64,000 nucleotides of DNA from Amorphus orientalis (GTDB taxonomy: Bacteria > Pseudomonadota > Alphaproteobacteria > Rhizobiales > Amorphaceae): NCBI RefSeq assembly GCF_030814015.1, contig NZ_JAUSUL010000004.1:310001-374000 (forward strand), in the 5' to 3' direction. The position numbers and the translations under genes were made by a program. The notes below the pieces were generated by a model. It was given only the letters and a program-made list of their open reading frames with translations. It did no database searches and was not told the DNA's origin. Shown here one piece after another: positions 54,891 through 62,518 of this stretch (position 1 is its first letter; every line of letters starts with the position of its first letter).

Positions 54891-55702
54891 CAGGCATCTC
54901 CCTTGGGCACGTTGAGGCGCTTGGCCCGCTTCTCCAGGAAGGCCTTCAGCCGCTCCTCCGCTTCCGGGCTGGTCGTGGTGAAGGAGGCAATGAAGGATTC
55001 CACGAACAGGCCGTCCTCCTTCGCCATATCCTGGATCCGCGGCAGCGCGTTGATCACGGCGTAGTTGGACAGCTCCGCGTTGGTGGCGGCCACGGTCGCC
55101 AGCTCAACCGCCTTGTCCAGTGCCCCGCCCTCGTCGACCACGTAGCTCGCAAGGTTCCAGCGCTCGCCGGTCTCCGCCGACACGACGCGTCCGGTGAGCA
55201 TCATGTCGGCCATCCGCGCCGCGCCCATCAGCCGGGCCACGCGAACGGACCCACCGCCCCCGACGAAAATGCCGCGCTGGCCCTCCGGCAGTGCGAAGAA
55301 CGCGCTCTGATCGGCCACGCGGATATGGGTCGAGGCGGCCAGTTCCAGCCCGCCGCCGACGACCGCACCGTGCAGGGCGGCGATCCAGGGGATCGTGCCG
55401 TGTTCGATTTCGGCGAAGACCGCGTGCCAGCGCCGCGAGCCCTTCACCCCCTCGATCGGCGATTTCTGGACGTGCTCGGCCAGATCGAGGCCGGCGCAGA
55501 AATGGTTTCCGTGGCCGAAAATCACCGCGGCCTTGGCCTCGGACTGAGCCCGGGCGACGGCAACGGCGATCGCCTCGATGAAACGGTCGGAAATGGCGTT
55601 GCGTTTGTCCGGGCGGTTCAGACCGACGAGCGCGACGTCGCCCTTGAGCTCGTAGGTGACGAGATCGGGATCCGCACTTGTGGCCGCGCTGGTGTCGCTC
55701 AT
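54890..55702 (-). CDS. Crotonase/enoyl-CoA hydratase family protein
   Basis: The 270-residue crotonase-fold protein starts VTYELKGDVALVGLNRPDKRNAIS. The oxyanion-hole residues are in HFCAGLDLAEH and IAALHGAVVGGGLELAASTHIRVAD. A catalytic Glu fits ALPEGQRGIFVGGGGSVRVARLMG. It could hydrate a cinnamoyl-type CoA (or cleave it like feruloyl-CoA hydratase-lyase), given the adjacent ligase; sequence alone does not decide. It is the first gene of the leftward run and is divergent from the ligase across 150 bases. Confidence 0.9.
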   Translation of the reverse strand: MSDTSAATSADPDLVTYELKGDVALVGLNRPDKRNAISDRFIEAIAVAVARAQSEAKAAVIFGHGNHFCAGLDLAEHVQKSPIEGVKGSRRWHAVFAEIEHGTIPWIAALHGAVVGGGLELAASTHIRVADQSAFFALPEGQRGIFVGGGGSVRVARLMGAARMADMMLTGRVVSAETGERWNLASYVVDEGGALDKAVELATVAATNAELSNYAVINALPRIQDMAKEDGLFVESFIASFTTTSPEAEERLKAFLEKRAKRLNVPKGDA

Positions 55703-55753
55703 GAAACCCGTGTTCCTCCCCCGGCGTTCCCGCTGATTGCACTGCTCGGGAAC

Positions 55754-55784
55754 TGTCTACGAAATTTTTGTTTCCCAGTAGACA
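55754..55784. promoter_or_regulatory. Inverted repeat TGTCTAC-N17-GTAGACA, candidate MarR operator
   Basis: Seven-base arms at 55754-55760 and 55778-55784 flank an AT-rich core in the 150-bp divergent promoter region between the crotonase and CoA-ligase genes. Confidence 0.6.
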
Positions 55785-55852
55785 ATCAAACTGGATCGAG
55801 TCAAGTATCCGCCAAAAGGATAACAGCCGAATTTCATCGGGGGAGGAAGCCG

Positions 55853-57712
55853 ATGGCGAAGCCAGACCTCAGAGAGGTCAAGCTATGGACGCCCGACATC
55901 GGGTCGGAGGAGCGCGACGACGGATCCATTCTGGTCTGGCGCAACGATCCGCTCGGTCCATATCCTGACAAGATCACCGAACGCCTGGTCCACTGGGCCG
56001 AGGTCGCACCGGACCGGCCGTGGATGGCCGAACGGGGCGATGACGGCGACTGGGTGCGGATCAGCTACGGCGAAGCGCTGGAGAAAGTTCGCTCGGTTGC
56101 CCAGAAGCTGATCGATTTCGGGCTCTCGGAAGACCGCCCGGTGGCGATCCTGTCCGACAAGAGCCTCGACCATGCGCTCCTGGCGCTGGCCGCGCAGCAT
56201 GTCGGCATCCCGTCCGCCGCGATCTCGACGGCCTACTCGCTGGTCTCCACCGACTACGAGAAGTTGCGCGACATCGCGGCGAAGATCACGCCCGGCCTGG
56301 TCTTTGCCGCCGACGGAGAGCAGTACGCCGCCGCCATCGAGGCGGCGTTCCCGGCCGAGACGCCGGTCGTGGTCAGCCGCAACAAGGTGCCCGGCCGCAA
56401 GAGCGACCAGTTCGAGACGCTGGTCCGCACCCAGCCGACCGACGCCGTCGACCGGGCCCATGCGGACGTCACGCCGGATACGGTCGCCAAGTTCCTGTTC
56501 ACGTCGGGAACGACAGGGTCGCCGAAGGCGGTGATCCAGACCCATCGCATGCTGTGCTCGAACCAGGAAATGATCGCGGACTGCTACGCCTTCATGCGCG
56601 AGGAGCCGCCGATCATCGTCGACTGGGCGCCCTGGAACCACACCGCCAGCGGCAACAAGGTGTTCAATCTGGTCCTCTACAACGGTGGCACCTACTACAT
56701 CGACGCGGGCAAGCCCGCCCCCAACAAGATCGGCGAGACCATCCACAACCTGCGGGACATCTCGCCGACCTGGTATTTCAACGTGCCGGCCGGCTACGAG
56801 ATGCTGGTCGATGCGATGGAAACCGACGAGGCGCTGCGCAAATCCTTCTTCGCCGACCTGAAGATGATCATGTACGCCGGCGCCGGCATGGCCCAGCACA
56901 CCTGGGACCGGCTCGACGAACTGGCGGTGAAGACGATCGGCCGGCGCGTGCTTCTGGCCACGGGGCTCGGCTCCACGGAGACGGCGCCGTTCGCGCTGAA
57001 ATGCACCGAAGAGCAGTCCCGGCCCGGCAATGTCGGCATTCCTTCCCAGGGCGTGACCCTCAAGCTGGTCCCGGACGAGGAGAAGCTGGAAGCGCGCCTG
57101 AAGGGGCCCAACATCACGCCGGGCTACTGGCGCGATCCGGAGCTGACCGCCGCCGCCTTCGACGAGGAAGGCTTCTACAAGCTCGGCGATGCGCTCAAGT
57201 TCGCCGAGCCGGGCCGGCCGGAAAAGGGCTTCTTCTTCGACGGGCGCCTGGCGGAGAACTTCAAGCTGGAGACCGGCACCTGGGTCGCCGTGGGCGCGCT
57301 CAGGGCGAAGCTCGTCAACGAGATGGACGGCTATGTCCGCGACGCGGTGATCGCCGGCGAGAACCAGCCGGCGCTGGGCGCGCTGCTCCTGCCCTACATA
57401 CCGAAGATGCGGTCCCTCGTTCCGGAAGAGGCGGAGCTCCGCGACCACCAGATCGTCGGCCATGAGAAGGTTCGCGCAAAGATCGCCGAGCTTCTGGCGG
57501 CCCACGCCGCGGCGGCCACCGGATCGGCCACCCGCGTCACCCGGGCCGTGATCATGGAGGAGGAACCCTCCCTCGACCGCGGCGAGGTCACCGACAAGGG
57601 GTCGATCAACCAGCGGGCCGTCCTGCGGCACCGCGACCACCTGGTGGATCTGCTGTTTTCCGACGACGAGGAACGCGTCATCAGGGCCCGCAAGAAGGAG
57701 CCGGCGGCATGA
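55853..57712 (+). CDS. Feruloyl-CoA-synthase-like acyl-CoA ligase
   Basis: This 619-residue adenylate-forming enzyme activates a carboxylic acid with ATP and CoA. It has the P-loop FTSGTTGSPKAVIQTHRM, WAPWNHTASGNKVF, the A5-like TGLGSTETAP and FYKLGDALKFAEPGRPEKGFFFDGRLAENFKLETGTWV. That last run is characteristic of feruloyl-CoA synthases (LGDAxxFxDP, FDGRxAEDFKLxTGTWV). The C-terminal lysine region carries GEVTDKGSINQRAVL. GGGAGGAAG precedes the ATG. It is the first gene of a tightly overlapping ligase-SDR-ACAD operon. Ferulate, coumarate or dihydro-derivatives are candidate substrates. Confidence 0.9.
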   Translation: MAKPDLREVKLWTPDIGSEERDDGSILVWRNDPLGPYPDKITERLVHWAEVAPDRPWMAERGDDGDWVRISYGEALEKVRSVAQKLIDFGLSEDRPVAILSDKSLDHALLALAAQHVGIPSAAISTAYSLVSTDYEKLRDIAAKITPGLVFAADGEQYAAAIEAAFPAETPVVVSRNKVPGRKSDQFETLVRTQPTDAVDRAHADVTPDTVAKFLFTSGTTGSPKAVIQTHRMLCSNQEMIADCYAFMREEPPIIVDWAPWNHTASGNKVFNLVLYNGGTYYIDAGKPAPNKIGETIHNLRDISPTWYFNVPAGYEMLVDAMETDEALRKSFFADLKMIMYAGAGMAQHTWDRLDELAVKTIGRRVLLATGLGSTETAPFALKCTEEQSRPGNVGIPSQGVTLKLVPDEEKLEARLKGPNITPGYWRDPELTAAAFDEEGFYKLGDALKFAEPGRPEKGFFFDGRLAENFKLETGTWVAVGALRAKLVNEMDGYVRDAVIAGENQPALGALLLPYIPKMRSLVPEEAELRDHQIVGHEKVRAKIAELLAAHAAAATGSATRVTRAVIMEEEPSLDRGEVTDKGSINQRAVLRHRDHLVDLLFSDDEERVIRARKKEPAA

Positions 57713-58470
57713 AGCCGACCGATCTCGGCGCGATCGTCACCGGCGGCGGATCGGGGCTCGGCGAGGCAACCGCCCGGATGCTGGCCGCCCGTGGCGCGAA
57801 GGTCGGCGTTCTCGATCTGGACCGGGCCAAAGCGGACGCGGTCGCCGCGGATATCGGCGGCGTGGCGCTGGGCTGCGACGTCACCGACGCGCAAGGCGCC
57901 GAGGCCGCGATCGCGGAGGCCGCGTCGGCCCTTGGCGGAATCCGGATCCTGGTCAACTGCGCCGGCGTCGGGGTTGCCGCCCGCATCCTCGGCCGCGACG
58001 GTCCGATGCCGCTGGCCGATTTCGAAACCGTCATCCGCATCAACCTGATCGGGACCTTCAACATGATGCGGCTCGCCGCCGCCCAGATGGCGGACCTCGA
58101 TCCGCTGGAAGACGGAAGCCGGGGCGCCATCGTGAACACCGCGTCGGTCGCCGCGACCGACGGGCAGATCGGCCAGTCCGCCTATGCCGCCTCCAAGGGG
58201 GGCATCGTGTCGCTGGCCCTGCCGGCGGCCCGCGAGTTCGCCCGGATCGGCGTGCGGGTCAACACGGTCGCACCCGGTATCTTCTTCACGCCGCTGCTCT
58301 ACAACATTCCGGAGGAGGCGCGCGGCCGACTGGCGGAGTCCATCCCCTTCCCGAGCCGGCTCGGCGATCCGAGCGAGTTCGCCGACGCCGTCCTGTTCAT
58401 CATCGAGAACGCCTACCTGAACGGCGAGGTCATTCGCCTGGATGGCGCTGTGAGGCTTCCGCCAAAATGA
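57709..58470 (+). CDS. SDR-family dehydrogenase (3-hydroxyacyl-CoA dehydrogenase type II-like)
   Basis: The 253-residue Rossmann enzyme has a TGGGSGLGEATAR dinucleotide motif. NCAGVG and the catalytic S in NTASVAA follow, with the Y-x3-K in SAYAASKGG. Its close pattern to mammalian HSD10/bacterial 3-hydroxyacyl-CoA dehydrogenases (TFNMMRLAAAQM, APGIFFTPLLYNIPE) suggests oxidation of a 3-hydroxyacyl-CoA formed by the crotonase. Its ATG overlaps the ligase stop and its stop overlaps the ACAD start (ATGA each), so all three are coupled. Confidence 0.92.
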   Translation: MKPTDLGAIVTGGGSGLGEATARMLAARGAKVGVLDLDRAKADAVAADIGGVALGCDVTDAQGAEAAIAEAASALGGIRILVNCAGVGVAARILGRDGPMPLADFETVIRINLIGTFNMMRLAAAQMADLDPLEDGSRGAIVNTASVAATDGQIGQSAYAASKGGIVSLALPAAREFARIGVRVNTVAPGIFFTPLLYNIPEEARGRLAESIPFPSRLGDPSEFADAVLFIIENAYLNGEVIRLDGAVRLPPK

Positions 58471-60170
58471 GTGTGTTTGAGTCCGATCGCGATCAGCCCG
58501 CCCGGGTCGCCGCCGAACTGTCCGCAACCCCCGGCTGGCGCCGCCTGACCGAGCTCGACCCCGACCTCGACGACGAGACGGCCGCCACGATCATCGCCGA
58601 AGCCGCCAAGATCGCGGACGCCGTGGTGGCGCCGCTGAACCCGGTCGCGGACCGTGAGGGATGCCGGCTGGAGAACGGCCGCGTGCGGACGCCGGCCGGC
58701 TACCGGGGCGCCTACAAGGCGATCGCCGAGGCCGGCTTCCTCGGCGTCGAGATTGCCCCGGAGGTCGGCGGCCAGGGGCTGCCGGTGACGCTGCAGGCCG
58801 CGTGCGGCCCCTTCTTCGAGGGCGCCTGCCCGGCCTTCATGATGCTCGCCGGCGCCAGCCGCGCCGCCGCTCACCTGATGATGTCCGTCGCCGACGAGAC
58901 GATCCGCGACGCCTGGGTTCCCAGGCTCCTGTCCGGCGAATGGGGCGCGACGATCTGCATCTCCGAGCCCGACGCCGGCTCCGATGTCGGCCGGATCCGC
59001 ACCCGGGCCGAACAGGCCGACGGCATCTGGCGGGTCACCGGACAGAAGATCTGGATCTCGTTCGGCGACCACGACGTCACCGACCGGATCGGTCACTGCC
59101 TGCTGGCGCGGACTGGCGACGAGCCCGGAACTCGGGGGCTCAGCCTGTTCCTGGTGCCCAGCATCCGCGACGACGGCACGGCGAATGCCGTCACCGTTTC
59201 CCGCATCGAGGAGAAGCTCGGGCTTCACGGTTCGCCGACCTGCGCCCTCGGCTTCGACGGAGCGGAGGCGGTCCTGCTCGGCCGCGAAGGCCGGGGACTG
59301 CCCGCCCTGTTCGCGATGATAGAGCAGATGCGGCTCCTGACCGGCTGCGAGGGCCTGGGCATCGCCGCCCGGGCGGCCGACGTCGCCTTCGCCTACGCCG
59401 TCGACCGTCGACAGGGCGGCGATCCGGAAGAAGCCCCCCTGCCGATCGTCCGGCACGCCGACGTCAGGCGCCAGCTCCTGGCGCTGGATGCCCAGACGGA
59501 GATTCTGCGCGCGGCGATCCTCGAACTCGCCGTCTCGATGGATCTCGCCCGGCGCGAAGAGGGAGCCGCTGCCGAGGACAACGCCGCCTTCGTCGCCTGG
59601 CTCCTGCCGATGGTCAAAACCTTCGGCGCGGAAACCGGCTTCGACGTGGCCAGCGGCGCGATCCAGGTGCTCGGCGGCGCCGGCTACACCCGGGAATGGC
59701 CCGTCGAGCAGGCCCTGCGCGACAGCCGCGTGCTCGCGATCTACGAGGGAACCTCGGGCATCCAGGCGCTCGATTTCCTGACCCGACGGCTGTGGCGCGA
59801 AAAGGGCCGCGGCCTCGCCGACTTCCTGGACCGCGCCAAGGCGGCGATCGAGGCCGCCCGGCCGCTCGACGCCGATCTCGCCGGAACGGCCGAACGCGTC
59901 GTCTCCCGCTTCGAACGGCTCTCGTCCGTGATGATGGAGCGCGAGGACGTCCCGCGCGATGGCGAAGCCGGCGCCTCGGGCTACATGCGGGCGGGCTGGT
60001 GTGCGATCAGCGCCGTCATGGCTGTGAGACTTCTGATCGCCGGGACCGAGACACCTTCCCAGTCCGCGCTCAAGGCCGTCGCCCGCTTCCGGCTGCACAC
60101 GCTTGAGGGCGAGATGGGGCTGGCGGAGGCCCAGGCCTCCATGACCGCGGAGCTGATGGAAGCAATCTGA
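58467..60170 (+). CDS. Acyl-CoA dehydrogenase (DmdC-like long form)
   Basis: The 567-residue flavoprotein is of the long ACAD type. It has GATICISEPDAGSDVGRIRTRA, GQKIWISFGDHD and a C-terminal YTREWPVEQALRDSRVLAIYEGTSGIQALDFL. That last run contains the FAD/active-site arginine and the YEGT hallmark. The extended C-terminus (about 440-567) is typical of 3-methylmercaptopropionyl-CoA and aryl-propanoyl-CoA dehydrogenases. In this operon it would desaturate a saturated side chain (for example dihydroferuloyl-CoA) to give the crotonase substrate. No thiolase is present in the window. Confidence 0.92.
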   Translation: MSVFESDRDQPARVAAELSATPGWRRLTELDPDLDDETAATIIAEAAKIADAVVAPLNPVADREGCRLENGRVRTPAGYRGAYKAIAEAGFLGVEIAPEVGGQGLPVTLQAACGPFFEGACPAFMMLAGASRAAAHLMMSVADETIRDAWVPRLLSGEWGATICISEPDAGSDVGRIRTRAEQADGIWRVTGQKIWISFGDHDVTDRIGHCLLARTGDEPGTRGLSLFLVPSIRDDGTANAVTVSRIEEKLGLHGSPTCALGFDGAEAVLLGREGRGLPALFAMIEQMRLLTGCEGLGIAARAADVAFAYAVDRRQGGDPEEAPLPIVRHADVRRQLLALDAQTEILRAAILELAVSMDLARREEGAAAEDNAAFVAWLLPMVKTFGAETGFDVASGAIQVLGGAGYTREWPVEQALRDSRVLAIYEGTSGIQALDFLTRRLWREKGRGLADFLDRAKAAIEAARPLDADLAGTAERVVSRFERLSSVMMEREDVPRDGEAGASGYMRAGWCAISAVMAVRLLIAGTETPSQSALKAVARFRLHTLEGEMGLAEAQASMTAELMEAI

Positions 60171-60233
60171 TCCCTGCGAAGCCGGGCGCGCGCTCGGCTT
60201 CGGCTTCGCCCGGTCGTGCCGACGTCGCCCCCG

Positions 60234-62288
60234 TCAGGCGGCAGCGACGTCGGTCAGGAACCGGTCGATCTCGCGGCGCAGGATCTCGGCATTGCGGTTC
60301 ATTTCCTCCGACGCCGTACGAACCGTGTCGGCGACTTCGGACGTGTGGCCGATCGCCGAGTTCAGATAGTCCATGTTCTGGGTGACGGCGCCGGTGCCGG
60401 CGGCCGCATCCTGGACCGATTTCGAGATATCCCGGGTCGCCGCTTCCTGCTGACCGACCGCCGAGGCGATCGACGTCGTGTAGCCGCCGACCTCCTGCAT
60501 CACCTGGGCGATGATGCCGATCGCGGACACGGCGTCGTCGGTCGCCCCCTGGATCGCACCGATGTGGGCGGTGACCTCCTGGGTGGCCTTCGAGGTCTGT
60601 TCCGCCAGCTGTTTCACTTCCGCCGCGACGACCGCGAAGCCCTTGCCGGCCTCGCCCGCACGGGCCGACTCGATGGTGGCGTTCAGGGCAAGCAGGTTGG
60701 TCTGCTGGGCGATCGCCTCGATCATCGACACCACCTCGCCGATCTGGCTGGCCGCCGCATGGAGACTGGCGACCTTGTCGTTGGCCGCCTGGGTCTCGTG
60801 GGTCGCCTTGTGGACGATGTCCGTGGTCCCACCGACCTGCCGCGAGATCTCGCCGATCGAGGCGAACAGCTCTTCCGCCGCACTCGCAACCGTCTGGACG
60901 CTCTGGGTTGCCGACGAACTCGCCGACGCCGTCTCCTGGGCCCGGGCGGAGCTGTCCTGGGCGGATTCCGACAGTTCATGGGCGGAGCGGTCGAGATCGG
61001 TGATGGTGTCGCCGACGGTTCCGATCACGCCGCGGATGCTGTCGCGGAAGTCGCCGATCAGGGCTTCGGTCCGTGCCTGGCGCGTGGCGCGCGCTTCCGC
61101 CTCCCGGGCCTGGATGTCTTCCAGCCGCTGGCGCTCGATCGCGTTCTCGCGGAACGTCTCCACCGCACGGCCCATGTCGCCGATCTCGTCCCGGCGATCG
61201 CCCGTCGCGGCCGTCACCGACGTGTCGCCTCCGGCGAGCTTCCGCATCGCCTCGGTGAGGCGGACCACCGGGCGGGCCAGGGCGCCGGCTCCGAACCAGA
61301 CGATCGCCAGGATGACGAGCAGCAGCACGGCGGATACGCCGATCATCGTGTTGCGGGCGCTCACCGCACCGGCGACCATTGCCGAATACGGCACGTCCAT
61401 GACCACGAACCAGGTCTCGTCGACCCCGGGGAAAGAGACGGGCGCGGCGCTGAGATAGCGGTCCCCGAAGCGCTCGGCCGCCGGAGCCGACGCGGCGGCG
61501 GCGAGCACCTGCGTGAGTTGCCGGTCCTCGACCGCCGCGCCCATCCGGGCCGGATCCCGATTGGCGACCCAGAGACCGTCGCCGCTGACCACCTGAACGA
61601 CACCTGAACCGAACGGGCTGTAGTCGTTCAGGCGCGCGGCCAGCTCCTTGAGCGGAAGGTCGGACGTTCCAATGCCGATCGCCGCGCCGCGCGGATCGTT
61701 GACCACCCAGCTCACCGTGGTCATCAGGACATCCTCGCCGGCCACCGGATAGATGTAGGGCGGCGTCACCAGGTCCCGGTTCTCCGCCAGCGGCAGGTCG
61801 TACCAGCCCTCGGTGCCCGCCTCCTTGGTCATGATCAGCTTCTCGATGCCGATCGAGCCGTCCTGATTGCGGAAGAAGTAGGGAACGAAGCGACCGGCCT
61901 CGTCCTCGTAGAGCCCTCCGACGTGGTCGGCATCGTCATTGAAGACATTCGGCTCCAGAGCGAGCGTCATTCCGACCAGATCGCCATTCGAACGGACGGT
62001 CCGCTCCATGATGCTCGCGATATGGCTGCGCTCGCGATCTCCGTCTGCGATCAGACCTTCGACGGCCGCGGTGGCCGACCGCACCGTGGCGATCGCCTCC
62101 CCGACATAGCTCGAGACGTTGCCTGCATAACCCGACAGCATGAGCCGTGCCTGGTTTTCGGCATCCTTGCTTGCCGTGGAGAGCATCACGAGGGAGCCGG
62201 TCAGGGTGACCGCGATCATCGAGAACAGGGAGAGCGCGGCGGCGCTCAAGAGCAGCTTGTTCCGGATCGAGAGATCGACAATGCGCAT
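60234..62288 (-). CDS. Methyl-accepting chemotaxis protein with periplasmic dCache-type sensor
   Basis: The 684-residue receptor starts at ATG 62288. TM1 (KLLLSAAALSLFSMIAVTLTGSLVML) leads to a sensing domain of about 290 residues. It carries dCache features such as GWYDLPLAENRDLVTPPYIYPVAGEDVLMTTVSWVV. TM2 lies near VLLLVILAIVWFGAGALA. A HAMP domain and a signalling domain with the hairpin tip QQTNLLALNATIESARAGEAGKGFAVVAAEVKQLAEQT follow. There is no C-terminal CheR-binding pentapeptide. The ligand is unknown; proximity to the aromatic locus may or may not matter. It is divergent from a diguanylate cyclase. Confidence 0.94.
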   Translation of the reverse strand: MRIVDLSIRNKLLLSAAALSLFSMIAVTLTGSLVMLSTASKDAENQARLMLSGYAGNVSSYVGEAIATVRSATAAVEGLIADGDRERSHIASIMERTVRSNGDLVGMTLALEPNVFNDDADHVGGLYEDEAGRFVPYFFRNQDGSIGIEKLIMTKEAGTEGWYDLPLAENRDLVTPPYIYPVAGEDVLMTTVSWVVNDPRGAAIGIGTSDLPLKELAARLNDYSPFGSGVVQVVSGDGLWVANRDPARMGAAVEDRQLTQVLAAAASAPAAERFGDRYLSAAPVSFPGVDETWFVVMDVPYSAMVAGAVSARNTMIGVSAVLLLVILAIVWFGAGALARPVVRLTEAMRKLAGGDTSVTAATGDRRDEIGDMGRAVETFRENAIERQRLEDIQAREAEARATRQARTEALIGDFRDSIRGVIGTVGDTITDLDRSAHELSESAQDSSARAQETASASSSATQSVQTVASAAEELFASIGEISRQVGGTTDIVHKATHETQAANDKVASLHAAASQIGEVVSMIEAIAQQTNLLALNATIESARAGEAGKGFAVVAAEVKQLAEQTSKATQEVTAHIGAIQGATDDAVSAIGIIAQVMQEVGGYTTSIASAVGQQEAATRDISKSVQDAAAGTGAVTQNMDYLNSAIGHTSEVADTVRTASEEMNRNAEILRREIDRFLTDVAAA

Positions 62289-62518
62289 CGGGCAGGTCTC
62301 CGGGAGAAGGTCCACATGAGGTCGCCCGGGCGATAGAACGCGGCCCTTGCCCCCAGCTTGCACGTCCGCGCCGTCTCTCCCCGCCGTTCCGGCGCGCTTC
62401 GGGACGATGCTTCCGCCAGGTTGCGCATCATTAACTTCACGTTGCAGGAATTGGGGGCTATCCTTGAGGAAGGCGGTCTACAAAGATCGTCGCCCTGTCC
62501 TGCCCAAGGTCCCGAGGA

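Noticed and set aside
55883-57640. 585-residue minus-strand frame under the CoA ligase
   Set aside because: Antisense shadow. The ligase frame carries adenylation motifs throughout.
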